In this document: positions 16,166 through 24,883 of the stretch, in pieces
How the letters are laid out: each line of letters starts with the position of its first letter
Position numbering within the stretch: position 1 is the stretch's first letter
Source: ZLKRG44 sp964555705
GTDB taxonomy: Bacteria; Planctomycetota; Phycisphaerae; Phycisphaerales; SM1A02
DNA length: 49,726 nt
Direction: 5' to 3'
Assembly: GCA_964555705.1 (NCBI GenBank)
Contig: CAZKTN010000020.1
Coordinates: forward strand, 1 to 49,726
Made by a program: the position numbers and the translations under genes
The notes under the pieces: generated by a model
Databases searched by the model: none
The model's input: the letters and a program-made list of their open reading frames with translations, nothing else
What the model was told of the DNA's origin: nothing

Positions 16166-16863
16166 TGCGCCCCACTGCGCCCGCCGCACTTGCGCGACTA
16201 GCGATCGCTGGGATCGGCGCGGCGGCGCTCGCATCGGCCGGTGATGCGGCGCTTCCCGGAGCAGCGCTCGGTGCAGCGGCGCTTGCGCAGGCTGGTTCCG
16301 AGGCTGCCGCCCCGCACGCGACGCGCACGCACGGCCAGTACTTCGAGCCGCTGCTCTCGCCCGACACGCTCATTTCGATGGCACGCATCGGCATGGCCGC
16401 ATTGCTCGGCTGGCTCATCGGCCTCGAGCGCCAGCGCAGCACCGGCTACACGGGCGCGCGCGTCTTCGTGATCTTCACTGCAGCCGCGTGCGCCTACTGC
16501 CTTGTCGCCGAGGCCGCCATCAGGAAGGCGGGGTCGGGCGACGTCACGCGCGTCGCGGGCCAGGTGGTCACCGGCATCGGCTTCGTGTGCGCCGCGTTCA
16601 TCTTCCGCGAGCACAACGCGCTGCGCGGCATCACCACCTCGGTGAGCCTCTTCATGTGCGGCGCAATCGGCGTCGCGCTCGGATACGGGCTGCTCACCGA
16701 GGCGCTCGCCGCATGCATCATCACCGTTGGCACGCTGCTGCTGACGCGCGGCCACGAGGGCTCGCACCATGACGACCGCGGCCAGGGCAACTCCGCTGCC
16801 GGCACCAGCGCCGGCACGCCACAGTCGGATGATGGCGGGGCCGCGATGCGCGCGAAGCAGTAG
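16162..16863 (+). CDS. MgtC/SapB family membrane protein
   Basis: A 233-residue membrane protein. After a signal-like or membrane-spanning Ala-rich N-terminus (residues 1-45), the MgtC core appears: ALLGWLIGLERQRSTGYTGA, then RVFVIFTAAACAYCLVAEA, QVVTGIGFVCAAFIFRE, LRGITTSVSLFMCGAIGVAL and a last helix. The C-terminal tail is hydrophilic and His/Ser/Gly-rich. MgtC relatives affect magnesium balance and ATP synthase, but whether that holds for this branch is unknown. The ATG overlaps the decarboxylase stop by 4 bases, so the two genes are translationally coupled. Confidence 0.9.
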   Translation: MMRPTAPAALARLAIAGIGAAALASAGDAALPGAALGAAALAQAGSEAAAPHATRTHGQYFEPLLSPDTLISMARIGMAALLGWLIGLERQRSTGYTGARVFVIFTAAACAYCLVAEAAIRKAGSGDVTRVAGQVVTGIGFVCAAFIFREHNALRGITTSVSLFMCGAIGVALGYGLLTEALAACIITVGTLLLTRGHEGSHHDDRGQGNSAAGTSAGTPQSDDGGAAMRAKQ

Positions 16864-16874
16864 CGCATCCGCGC

Positions 16875-17834
16875 CTATGACGCGCGCGTCACGGTGATGA
16901 TCGCCACTTCCGCCGGGCAGTTCACGCGCAGCGGGAACCATGACCCGGCGCCCGTCGTCACGAAGAGGTGCGATCCTGCCTCGTGGTAGAGCCCCGCGCG
17001 AAGCGCACGCTTGGCTGCCGCCCGCGCATCCTTGGGGTGCCCGCCATTTCGCACCGAGAACTGCCCGCCGTGCGTATGACCGGCAAGCGTCAGCGCCACG
17101 CCGAGCCGCGCTGCCTCGCGGAACGCCTTGGGGTTGTGCGCGAGCAGCAGGTGCGGCGCGCCCACCTCGCGCACGAGCCCACGCACGCGCTGAGAGTTGT
17201 CGCGGATCGTCGACGCCCAGTCGATGCCGCCGACCACCAGGCTGTCGCCCTTCGCGCGCAGCGGCGCGCACTCGTCCACCAGCGTCTGGATTCCCGCACC
17301 GCGCGCAAGGCGCATGAGCTTGCGCGCATCGTCAAGATGGTCGTGGTTGCCGAGCACCAGGAACCGGCCGAGCTGCGCACGTACATCTCCGATCGCCTCG
17401 AACACCGGCTCCGCTCCCTCGATGTGGAGGTCGACCACGTCGCCCGTGCACGCAAGGAGGTCGGGCTTCGCCTTGCCCAGCGCCTCTACCACATCGATCG
17501 CCCGCGACACGGGCATCAGGTCGCCCACATGAAGGTCCGACACGTGACCGATGCGGATTCCCTCGAACGCCGCGGGCCAGTTGGGCACCTTGAGCTCGAT
17601 CTCGCGCAGCGCGATCGGGGACATCAGGTGTCGCCGCCGCAGCGAGCCGCCCGTGATGCGGTCAGGCATCAGCGTCAGGAGCGTGTGCCGCAGCTTCGCG
17701 CGCGACATGCGGCCCTCGCGGCCCTTGCGGATCGCGCCCTTGCCTGCGGCGATCAGCTCATGCAGCCGGATCGCAGGCGTGTCAGGGCGCGGATGCGCAC
17801 TGGGAGCCTGCCTTGGTGGACGGCGGTGGACCAT
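16875..17834 (-). CDS. Metallophosphoesterase (YkuE-like)
   Basis: A 319-residue calcineurin-like phosphoesterase. Metal-binding motifs appear in order: GHVSDLHVGD, LLACTGDVVD, LGNHDH, LLAHNPKAF and LAGHTHGGQF. N-terminal of these is a basic region (RHTLLTLMPDRITGGSLRRR). The C-terminal GAGSWFPLRVNCPAEVAIIT is typical of the YkuE-like membrane-associated branch. The ATG at 17834 lies 11 bases after the stop of the beta-barrel gene, so the two are probably one transcript. An internal ATG at MSRAKLRHTL is an alternative start. Confidence 0.88.
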   Translation of the reverse strand: MVHRRPPRQAPSAHPRPDTPAIRLHELIAAGKGAIRKGREGRMSRAKLRHTLLTLMPDRITGGSLRRRHLMSPIALREIELKVPNWPAAFEGIRIGHVSDLHVGDLMPVSRAIDVVEALGKAKPDLLACTGDVVDLHIEGAEPVFEAIGDVRAQLGRFLVLGNHDHLDDARKLMRLARGAGIQTLVDECAPLRAKGDSLVVGGIDWASTIRDNSQRVRGLVREVGAPHLLLAHNPKAFREAARLGVALTLAGHTHGGQFSVRNGGHPKDARAAAKRALRAGLYHEAGSHLFVTTGAGSWFPLRVNCPAEVAIITVTRAS

Positions 17835-17845
17835 GCGGCGCCCGC

Positions 17846-18871
17846 TCAGAACCTCACCGACATGCCGCCGTAGAGGCCCTGGATGCTGCCATCCCAGTTG
17901 CTGCCCGAGCCTGGCGACACCTCGAAGTTCAGCAACCGGTAGCCGAACTCCACGCCGACGTTCGGCGTGACGTACCCCGTGATCCCCGCGCGCACGAAGA
18001 CGATGTACTCGTCGCGCGTGAAGCTCGTGCCCACGCCGCCGGCCACGCCAACATCGATGCACTTGAAGATCGGCAGCGTGCTGCCGGGGTTGATGCGAAG
18101 GTCGACTCCGCCGCCGGCCTGCAGGAAGAACGCGCCACGCTCCCACGACTCGGATCCGCCGGCCGTGGAGTTGCTCGTCGAGAAGTCGGTCTGCAGCCAG
18201 CCGGCCGCGGCGATCGCGTTGAAGCGAAGGTCGGCGGAGCTGCCGCCCGCACCCGCTGCCTGCGGCTTGCGGCCGCTCGGCTCGGACCACGGCGTGACCT
18301 GGTCCGCGAAGGGACGCCAGATCGTGTAGTCGAACTCCACGTTGACCATCCACGCGTCGAACGAGCTCGACAGCGTGTCGCCCGAGTTCACCGCCATCGA
18401 TCCGTAGGTGCCCGTGACCTGCGAGGTGCCGGTACCGGATGTCTCGAAGGAGAATCCGGAGACGCCCACCGAGTAGAAGCCCCCCCACGAGACCCACGCC
18501 TCGCCGGTGAAGCTGGTCTCGTTCGAGTTGACGGAGAGGTCGCTCTCGGCATCGAGCGTCACGTTGCCCGGGCTGAGCTGCGTGGTGCCGCGCAGACGCG
18601 CGAACCATGCGCCGGGGCTGATCTCGATGTGAAGCGCGTCATCCCATGGAGGCGGCATCAGGGCGCTGGCCTCGCGCTCGGCCGTGGGTGCCGCCACATC
18701 CACAGACCGCGCGGGTGCGGGTGCGGGTGCGGCGGCCGGCGATCGCGTAGTTGAGGGTTCAGCGGCAGGCGCCGCCCCCTGCTGCACCGCCGCATCGGCC
18801 CAGCACATCCCGCAGACCATGACGCTTGCGCCGAACACGCACACGAACCGCTCGTACAGGCGAGAATGCAC
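17846..18871 (-). CDS. Predicted outer-membrane beta-barrel protein
   Basis: A 341-residue exported protein (GTG start) with a signal peptide (residues about 9-26, FVCVFGASVMVCGMCWADAA) and an Ala/Pro linker (33-60). It then has alternating amphipathic strands rich in Gly, aromatic and Ser residues (FYSVGVSGFSFETSG, FRAGITGYV-like hairpins, VGVEFGYRLLNFEV) and ends in Phe (GLYGGMSVRF), a usual barrel-insertion signal. No specific function is recognisable. It diverges from arfB with start codons overlapping by a few bases. Confidence 0.7.
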   Translation of the reverse strand: MHSRLYERFVCVFGASVMVCGMCWADAAVQQGAAPAAEPSTTRSPAAAPAPAPARSVDVAAPTAEREASALMPPPWDDALHIEISPGAWFARLRGTTQLSPGNVTLDAESDLSVNSNETSFTGEAWVSWGGFYSVGVSGFSFETSGTGTSQVTGTYGSMAVNSGDTLSSSFDAWMVNVEFDYTIWRPFADQVTPWSEPSGRKPQAAGAGGSSADLRFNAIAAAGWLQTDFSTSNSTAGGSESWERGAFFLQAGGGVDLRINPGSTLPIFKCIDVGVAGGVGTSFTRDEYIVFVRAGITGYVTPNVGVEFGYRLLNFEVSPGSGSNWDGSIQGLYGGMSVRF

Positions 18872-19348
18872 CCCGTGAGCCTACCGGAGCAACCTCACAA
18901 TCCGATGCCACGTGCGCGCCCCGAGAACGCGATCTCGCTTGGCCCACGCGCATGGGTAGAGCCGTCTGCGCTCGAGTTCTCCTTCTCGCGCTCAGGCGGG
19001 CCGGGCGGCCAGCACGTGAACAAGACTGAGACGAAGGCGGAGCTGCGCGTCGCAATTGCCGCGATCGGCGGCATCGACGACGCCGGACGCATGCGGCTTG
19101 AGTCGATGGCGGGTGCGCATCTTGTGGGCATGGGTTCCGATGCCGCACTGCGCTTCGCCGCCAGCGAGCACCGCTCGCAGAAGGCCAACCGCGACGAGTG
19201 CATGGAGCGGCTGCACGCACTTGTGCTGCGCGCATCGATCCCGCCGAAGCGCCGCCGCAAGACGAAGCCCACGCGCGGCAGCATCGAGCGCCGTCTCGAG
19301 TCGAAGCGCCGCGACTCCGAGAAGAAGGCCCGCCGCCGCGGGGAGTGA
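18866..19348 (+). CDS. arfB: Alternative ribosome-rescue factor (ICT1/ArfB-type)
   Basis: ArfB frees ribosomes stalled on non-stop mRNA by hydrolysing peptidyl-tRNA. The 160-residue product has the release-factor core with the catalytic GGQ in SRSGGPGGQHVNKTETKAEL and a C-terminal basic tail (KRRRKTKPTRGSIERRLESK) that enters the empty mRNA channel, which separates it from RF1/RF2. The start is uncertain: ATG 18866 has AGG five bases upstream, while ATG 18905 gives a length before GGQ nearer to the family. Confidence 0.92.
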   Translation: MHPVSLPEQPHNPMPRARPENAISLGPRAWVEPSALEFSFSRSGGPGGQHVNKTETKAELRVAIAAIGGIDDAGRMRLESMAGAHLVGMGSDAALRFAASEHRSQKANRDECMERLHALVLRASIPPKRRRKTKPTRGSIERRLESKRRDSEKKARRRGE

Positions 19349-19424
19349 GCGGGGGCTGCGCGGGCACGCCCGCTGAATCCGGCGAGGCTCGCTCAGCCCG
19401 CACCTATGCCGCAAAAACACGAGC

Positions 19425-19453
19425 GAGGGCCCCGCCGGTGTGGCGGGGCCCTC
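19425..19453 (-). terminator. Strong intrinsic terminator after the PepSY gene
   Basis: GAGGGCCCCGCC (19425-19436) and GGCGGGGCCCTC (19442-19453) form a perfect 12-bp stem with a 5-base loop. Read on the minus strand it is followed within seven bases by TTTTT, so it should end the PepSY/dockerin transcript. It lies in the 155-base convergent gap with arfB, which also contains a smaller GCGGGC-AC-GCCCGC hairpin (19360-19373) just after the arfB stop. Confidence 0.8.
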
Positions 19454-19503
19454 AAGAGCCAGACGGACGATCCGCCCAGCACCAGGTCTCGTGGTGACCT
19501 AAC

Positions 19504-20646
19504 TCAGTTCCAGCCCGCGAGCAGCGCGGCGAGCTCGACGCCGGTGACCTGCTGGTCGCCGTCAAGGTCGTACAGGGGATTCGTCGTGCCCCACACAGCC
19601 AGCAGCTCGGTCAGGTCGACGGCATTCACGACCCCGTCGAGGTTGTAGTCCGACACGTGGAAGTTGACGCCAGCGGTCGACTGCGCGGTGCCGCCACCGG
19701 TGGCGCTGATGAGCACCTCGATCTCGAGACCGAGGTCATTGACAAGCTCCACCTCATAGAACACGCCAGCGTCCTCGACCTTGAGTGCGATCTCATGGAC
19801 CCCGAGCGCGCCGGGATGCGCGGCAAGCGCCTCGGCCATGGCGTTCGCGTACGTGACGGTCACCGAGCCAAGTGCATCGATCACAGGCTGCAGGCGCGCA
19901 AGCTGGTTACCCGAGGGCACGAACGAGACGTCCGAGACGATCTGTCCCAGCACCGCATCGAAGGTGACGAGCACGAGCTCTCCTGCCTTGGCATCCCACT
20001 GGAGCACCTCGACCACCGTTGCAGCGTTGTCATCGCCACCCTGCTCGTCTTCGCCCTCTGCGGACAGCACTGGAAGGCCATTGAGCGTCACCGCTGCGTC
20101 GATTCCCGCAAGGAGCGACTCGGGAGACAGGATGTCATCGTCGCCTGCGTCATCCCCGTTCTCGTTGACGAGCACACCCGTCGCGGCATCCACGTAGTAC
20201 TTCATCCCGCTCGGCATGAACTCGACCTGGAACGCAAGGATTCCGGCTTCGATGTCGATCTGCGCATCGAAAGGCGACTGCTTCGCTCCAGCGGCCTCCT
20301 GTGCGATGGCCACGGCCTCCGCGAACTCGATGGCGACCGCATCCGGATCGCCGAAGATGGCCTCGTACACCAGCAGGTCCTCCGGGTCGATGGCATCGAA
20401 GCCCTGCCCCACGACATCGCCCGAAGCGGCATCGATATCCACCTCCTGCTCGTTCGTCATCGCGGCATCCACGAACACAGCACGCCAGACCGGCACATCC
20501 TCCTCGCGGAGCGTGACCTGCACCAGGGTCCGGTCAGTGACTGTGGCCTCAGCGATCGCGATCGCCTCGCTCATTGAGACGTCGGCAGCCGCTGGTGCAG
20601 CGGCGATGAGAATTGATGCGAGAAGCGTGAATCTGGAACGGGTCAT
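19504..20646 (-). CDS. Exported PepSY-domain protein with C-terminal dockerin-like tail
   Basis: A 380-residue secreted acidic protein. The start is ATG 20646 behind AAGGAGAG. It has a signal peptide (MTRSRFTLLASILIAAAPAAA) and two PepSY-like repeats (about 22-80, MSEAIAIAEATV to ASGDVV; about 100-165, AEAVAIAQEAAG to DAATGVLV). After an Asp/Glu-rich middle comes a C-terminal double EF-hand-like dockerin module (DYNLDGVVNAVDLTELLAVW and DLDGDQQVTGVELAALLAGW). PepSY domains often inhibit proteases. That is notable because a subtilase with the same kind of tail is encoded 4 kb away. It diverges from the sigma-factor gene. Confidence 0.82.
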   Translation of the reverse strand: MTRSRFTLLASILIAAAPAAADVSMSEAIAIAEATVTDRTLVQVTLREEDVPVWRAVFVDAAMTNEQEVDIDAASGDVVGQGFDAIDPEDLLVYEAIFGDPDAVAIEFAEAVAIAQEAAGAKQSPFDAQIDIEAGILAFQVEFMPSGMKYYVDAATGVLVNENGDDAGDDDILSPESLLAGIDAAVTLNGLPVLSAEGEDEQGGDDNAATVVEVLQWDAKAGELVLVTFDAVLGQIVSDVSFVPSGNQLARLQPVIDALGSVTVTYANAMAEALAAHPGALGVHEIALKVEDAGVFYEVELVNDLGLEIEVLISATGGGTAQSTAGVNFHVSDYNLDGVVNAVDLTELLAVWGTTNPLYDLDGDQQVTGVELAALLAGWN

Positions 20647-20672
20647 GGGTCTCTCCTTGTCTGTGAATGGTG

Positions 20673-20698
20673 AACGTCCTGGTCGTGACTTGAGGTTC
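20673..20698 (-). promoter_or_regulatory. Candidate ECF-type promoter for the PepSY gene
   Basis: On the minus strand GAACC (20694-20698) and CGTT (20673-20676) are separated by 17 bases, the general spacing and flavour of ECF-sigma promoters (GGAAC-type minus 35, CGT-type minus 10). A start about 7 bases on would leave a 20-base leader containing the AAGGAGAG ribosome site. It is based on inspection of a single site. Confidence 0.35.
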
Positions 20699-20733
20699 GA
20701 CCCCCGGCCGCAGATACACTCTGGGGAAAATTG

Positions 20734-21357
20734 ATGTCTGATCCCACGCCGGAACTCGTCAGACGCTGCCTGCTGGGGGATGCTGCGGCGTGGCGTGCCT
20801 TCGTGGAGCGACACACGCGTCTCGTCTGGAGCGTCATCAGGCGCCATCGGCTCGAGGAGGCCGATGCCGAGGACGTGCATCAGGCCGTTTTTATGGCCAC
20901 CGTCTCCAACCTCTCGTCGCTCCGCGAGTCTGGCCGGGTTGTCGCATGGCTCGCCACCACGACCAGGCGCGAGTGCTGGCGAACCCTCAGGAACCGCCGC
21001 CGAACCACGACTGGGACCCTTTCCGATGACGCCGCCGCGTTGGGCCCCACCGCAGAGGAGGGCGTGGAGCTCCTGGAGCAGCGGCAGGCAGTGCGCGAGT
21101 CGCTCTCCGAGCTCGGAGGACGCTGCCAGAGGCTGCTCGAGGCGCTCTTCTCGGCTCCCGGAGAGCCCTCGTACCCGGCGATTGCCGAGCGGCTGGGGAT
21201 GCCGGTGGGCAGCATCGGTCCCACGCGGGCCCGCTGCCTCCGGCGTCTTTGCGAGATCCTTTCGGAACGCGGTATCTGCGGCCCACGACTCGACTCCACT
21301 TTGACGGACACCGGTCGCAATGCCGGCACCACACGCACTGAGCGAGACTTGCGATGA
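20734..21357 (+). CDS. ECF-type RNA polymerase sigma factor
   Basis: A 207-residue sigma-70 family protein with only regions 2 and 4. Region 2 (about 6-85) contains LVWSVIRRHRLEEADAEDVH, QAVFMATVSNLSSL and VVAWLATTTRRECWRTL. Region 4 (about 120-170) contains CQRLLEALFS, SYPAIAERLGMPVGSIGPTR and ARCLRRLCEIL, a helix-turn-helix. An ATG (20734) directly follows an in-frame TTG; CTGGGGAAAA precedes it. A minus-10-like TACACT (20715-20720) is visible but no convincing minus 35. The stop overlaps the next start as ATGA. It is probably the regulator of the following operon. Confidence 0.9.
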   Translation: MSDPTPELVRRCLLGDAAAWRAFVERHTRLVWSVIRRHRLEEADAEDVHQAVFMATVSNLSSLRESGRVVAWLATTTRRECWRTLRNRRRTTTGTLSDDAAALGPTAEEGVELLEQRQAVRESLSELGGRCQRLLEALFSAPGEPSYPAIAERLGMPVGSIGPTRARCLRRLCEILSERGICGPRLDSTLTDTGRNAGTTRTERDLR

Positions 21358-21998
21358 GCGACACACCATCCAACGATCCAGTCCACGGGTCCCAGGCACA
21401 GCGAATCGAGGTCCTGATCGATGCGCTCCTGCGCGGAGGCCCGATCGATGCGGCGACGAGTGCCGAGTCCGCGGTCGTGAGGCAGGTGATGCTGGTGCGG
21501 GACGCCATCGCGTCGGACACCGCTGACCTTCCGCAGGGAGTTCCTTCAGGCGCGCTCGTAAGGGCCAAGGCGCTGTCGTCGCTTCTTCCGCAGCCGTCGG
21601 CGTCCGGCGTGCGCGTCTGGTGGGACCGTGCAGTCGCGGCGATTGCCTCATGCGTGCACGATGACACGACGTCGCTTGCGACCGTCGGCATCCGTCGCGG
21701 CACTGGCACAAGGCAGGTCTCGTTCGACGTGAGCGCAGCTGGCCAGCCAGTCTCGATCGACCTGGAGATCGGCCAGCCGGGCCCCGACGGGTCAGTCGCG
21801 ATCCGCGGTCAGGTGTGCGCTCCGTCAGGATGCGGAGGATTGCCGGTGACACTTGTCCGCGATCCACAAGCCCCGCTGCACGCGATCACCGATCGTGATG
21901 GCTTCTTCCTGGTGCATGCTGCGCCGGCGCGGTACGACCTGGCTGTTCACCTAGGCGAGGCTGGCGCTGTCGTTGCGCCCAACCTCGACATCCCGTGA
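21354..21998 (+). CDS. Unknown protein between sigma factor and CHAT protease, possible anti-sigma or regulator
   Basis: A 214-residue protein with no signal peptide or membrane helix, so cytosolic. The N-terminal part (1-95) looks helical (AQRIEVLIDALLRGG, SAVVRQVMLVRDAIASD). The C-terminal part (about 115-205) looks like a beta-sandwich resembling carboxypeptidase-regulatory or Ig-type domains (IRGQVCAPSGCGG, GLPVTLVRD, HAITDRDGFFLVHAAPARYD). It is translationally coupled on both sides (ATGA with the sigma gene, GTGA with the CHAT gene). Position suggests an anti-sigma factor or a CHAT substrate, but no known anti-sigma motif is visible. Confidence 0.75.
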   Translation: MSDTPSNDPVHGSQAQRIEVLIDALLRGGPIDAATSAESAVVRQVMLVRDAIASDTADLPQGVPSGALVRAKALSSLLPQPSASGVRVWWDRAVAAIASCVHDDTTSLATVGIRRGTGTRQVSFDVSAAGQPVSIDLEIGQPGPDGSVAIRGQVCAPSGCGGLPVTLVRDPQAPLHAITDRDGFFLVHAAPARYDLAVHLGEAGAVVAPNLDIP

Positions 21999-24883
21999 AC
22001 CCTTCATCCACCGAGCCGGTCGGAGGCGCGGGGGTGCCGATGTCGGTGCACGAGTTCCTGAAGCTCGACCGCGTCGCGCGCGAGTCGTACCTGGGCTCGC
22101 TTCAGGCACCCGAGCCTGCACTCGTGCAGTTCGGCGACGAGTGCGAGCGTGCCGCATCAAGCGATCCCTCCAGCGCCGCAGCCATGCTTGCGGAGCTGCG
22201 CGTGGCATGCGGCGAGGGGCTTCAGTTCCCGGTGGCTCGGGCCCGCGCGACACGCGCAGAGGTGCTCTCGCTTGCCTACCTCGGAAGATTCGAGGATGCG
22301 ATTCGGCGTGCAGAGTCAGCGCGGGCCGATGCGTCTGCGCACGGCGCCCACGTCGAGGCTGCGCGCATCCGGCTCGCGGCAATGCAGCCGCTGCTCAAGG
22401 TCGGCCGCCATGACGATGCGCTCGCTGAGGGGCTGATGGCATCCTCCGAACTCGCGGCGCAAGGGGCCGCGGGCCTCGCCGCGCGGGCGCACATCAACAT
22501 CGGCAACGTCCTCAAGGCGATGTCGCAGCCTGAAGGGGCGCTCGAGCACCTCGATCGGGCGCTTGCGCTCGTTGCCGGCGATGCCGCCCTGGAAGCAACC
22601 ATCAGAAACACCCGGGGCGAGGCGCTCATGCAGCTCGACCGCTTCGCGGAGGCGCGCGATGCGTTCGCAGCCGCCACGGCGCACTTCGCGGCGCAGTCGC
22701 AGGCCTTCGCCTGGGCGGTGGCAGAGGGCAACCTTGCCGACCTGGCCGCCCGAACGGGCGACCTGAGCGCAGCATTCGAGCACTTCGCCTCAGCGCGGGC
22801 GCGCCTGCCGCAGCAGGCAGCCGGCCATGCCGCAAGGCTCGCTCTGGAGGAGGCCGAGGTCTTCGAGGCAAGCGGGCTGAGCGACATCGCTGCGGAGCGG
22901 CTCTCGGCCGCACGTGCAGCGCTTGGCACGCTTGGCATGCCGCTCGAGTCGCGCCGCGCGGCCTTGGCTGCGTCAAGGCTGGCCCTCGCCCGGGGGGACT
23001 TCGCCGATGCGCTCATCGCCTTGAACGCCATCCCCGACCAGGCGGCCGCTGGCGGCAGCGCGGACCTGCGGGTTCTCGGTGTGCGTGCGCTCGCGATGTC
23101 AGCGCTCGCTGCATCCGCCGAGGACGATGCGGCGCGGCATGATGCGCGAGCGGCGATCCGTCAGCTGTCCGCAGCGGTTGATGCAGCACCGGACTCCGTG
23201 CAGCGAGTCATCGCCGGCGAGCACCTCGCGCAGGCCCATGAGTGGATGGGGCATCGGGAGGACGCGCTGGCTGTGGCACGCCTGGCCGCAGATGGCGCGG
23301 GCAGGATCGGCCTTGCCACACTGATCGGGGCCGCATGCAGCACCCGCGCACGGCTTGCCCGGCGCGCCGGGCATGTCGACGAGGCTGTTGCCGCTGCGCG
23401 ACTTGCTGTTGCCGCGACGGAGCAGACTCGCGCATCCTTCGGCGCAGACCGCCTGAGGAGCGCGTTCCTCGGCTCGAGGCTCGCCCCATACGAGCAGCTC
23501 ATCCTTTCGCTGATCGAGCGTGGCGGACCGGAAGCGGCCGAGGAGGCATTCGCGGCAGCGGAGCTCGCACGGAGCCGCTCCCTGATCGATCGCCTCTTCG
23601 GGGCGCTGCGCGATGCCGATGGCGATGCGGATGTGGAGGTCAGTCGCCTGCTCGACAGGCTCAAGGGCCTGCACGCCAGGCTCGCATCCGCAGCTGGGGA
23701 CGACGCGCGCGGGGCCGCCATCGATCCCATCCAGGTGCAGCTCATCGAGACGGAATCGACTCTCGAGCGCCGCCTCGCGGAGCGGGCCAGCGCGCGCGCT
23801 GCCCGCAACCGAGGCGCGCAGGAATCGCCACGCGGGTCATGGCGATCAACGCTCGGCCCGGATGACGCCTTCGTCGAGTACGTCGAGGCTGACGGGCGAC
23901 TGCTCGCATTCATCGCGACGCGCGATGCGATCCGCGTGATGCCGCTCACCGGCAGTCCCGCACACGTAGCGGATGCTGTCGCGAAGCTGCACTTCCGCAT
24001 CAGGCGGCAACTGCGAATGGCAGCACGGCCCTCCATGCCGTCGTCGACCGATGTGAACCCCCTCCTCCGCCGGCTGGGCGACGAGATCTGGATGCCGCTT
24101 CAGCATGCGCTTGGCGACGCGTCTAACGTCATCGTCGCGCCATGCGGTCCGCTGCACGCAATGCCGCTCGCCGCGGTGACGGGCCACTGCGGGACGATGC
24201 GGCGCACGGTGTCCATCGCACCATCGGCGTCCGTGTGGGCTCGACTCGCCGAACGGAGCGGGCACAACGGGCCATGTGCTGCGCTTGTCGTTGGGATGGC
24301 GGATTCATCCGCTCCGCGCATCGCCGATGAGGTCTCCGCTGTCGCCGATGCGCTCCGCGTTCGCTGCGAGGTGCGCGTGCTCGAAGGCCAGGCCGCCACC
24401 GCCGAGGCCGTGTCGGCGCAGCTCGCGGATCCTGATGTGGCGCTGGCCCATCTCGCATGCCACGGGCAGTTCCTTCCAGCCGCGCCACGTGCAAGCGGCT
24501 TGCGCCTCCACGACCGATGGCTCTCCGCGCGGGAGATTGCGTCGCTGCCCCGCACGCCGCGGAGGGTGGTGCTCAGCGGATGCGAGACTGGCGCGTCAGG
24601 GCTCATGCCGGGCGAGGAGGCTCTCGGCCTTCCTCGCGCATTCCTCTCCTGCGGCACGCAAACGGTCGTTGGGAGCCTCTGGAGCGTCAGCGACCAGGAC
24701 ACCTGCGACTTGATGGTGGACTTCTACACGCGCTGGGGTACGGTGAGCGGTACGGAACGGCCCTCGCTCGCGACTGCCCTCTGCGCTGCGCAGCGCGCCC
24801 GGTGCGCTGCAGGCATGCATCCTGCCCACTGGGCTTCATTCATCGCGATCGGACACGACACATGCGCCCACTCCATGCCCTGA
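21995..24883 (+). CDS. TPR-CHAT caspase-like cysteine protease
   Basis: A 962-residue cytosolic protein (GTG start overlapping the previous stop as GTGA). Residues about 60-480 form helical TPR-type repeats (RAHINIGNVLKAMSQPEGAL, ALEHLDRALALV, RGEALMQLDRFAEARDAF). After a helical linker, the C-terminal third is a CHAT domain of the caspase clan: FVEYVEADGRLLAFIATRD, a start-of-domain PCGPLHAMPLAAV, catalytic His823 in LAHLACHGQF and Cys863 in VVLSGCETGASGL, then GEEALGLPRAFL and VVGSLWSVSDQDT. Both catalytic residues are present, so it is probably active. TPR-CHAT proteins usually sense a ligand through the repeats. It overlaps the subtilase gene by 22 bases. Confidence 0.93.
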   Translation: MNPSSTEPVGGAGVPMSVHEFLKLDRVARESYLGSLQAPEPALVQFGDECERAASSDPSSAAAMLAELRVACGEGLQFPVARARATRAEVLSLAYLGRFEDAIRRAESARADASAHGAHVEAARIRLAAMQPLLKVGRHDDALAEGLMASSELAAQGAAGLAARAHINIGNVLKAMSQPEGALEHLDRALALVAGDAALEATIRNTRGEALMQLDRFAEARDAFAAATAHFAAQSQAFAWAVAEGNLADLAARTGDLSAAFEHFASARARLPQQAAGHAARLALEEAEVFEASGLSDIAAERLSAARAALGTLGMPLESRRAALAASRLALARGDFADALIALNAIPDQAAAGGSADLRVLGVRALAMSALAASAEDDAARHDARAAIRQLSAAVDAAPDSVQRVIAGEHLAQAHEWMGHREDALAVARLAADGAGRIGLATLIGAACSTRARLARRAGHVDEAVAAARLAVAATEQTRASFGADRLRSAFLGSRLAPYEQLILSLIERGGPEAAEEAFAAAELARSRSLIDRLFGALRDADGDADVEVSRLLDRLKGLHARLASAAGDDARGAAIDPIQVQLIETESTLERRLAERASARAARNRGAQESPRGSWRSTLGPDDAFVEYVEADGRLLAFIATRDAIRVMPLTGSPAHVADAVAKLHFRIRRQLRMAARPSMPSSTDVNPLLRRLGDEIWMPLQHALGDASNVIVAPCGPLHAMPLAAVTGHCGTMRRTVSIAPSASVWARLAERSGHNGPCAALVVGMADSSAPRIADEVSAVADALRVRCEVRVLEGQAATAEAVSAQLADPDVALAHLACHGQFLPAAPRASGLRLHDRWLSAREIASLPRTPRRVVLSGCETGASGLMPGEEALGLPRAFLSCGTQTVVGSLWSVSDQDTCDLMVDFYTRWGTVSGTERPSLATALCAAQRARCAAGMHPAHWASFIAIGHDTCAHSMP

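Noticed and set aside
19504..21867. One long minus-strand reading frame of 787 codons across the PepSY gene and the sigma factor region
   Set aside because: Only the part from ATG 20646 has a signal peptide, ribosome site and domain content. The upstream half is antisense to the clearly coding sigma-factor gene.
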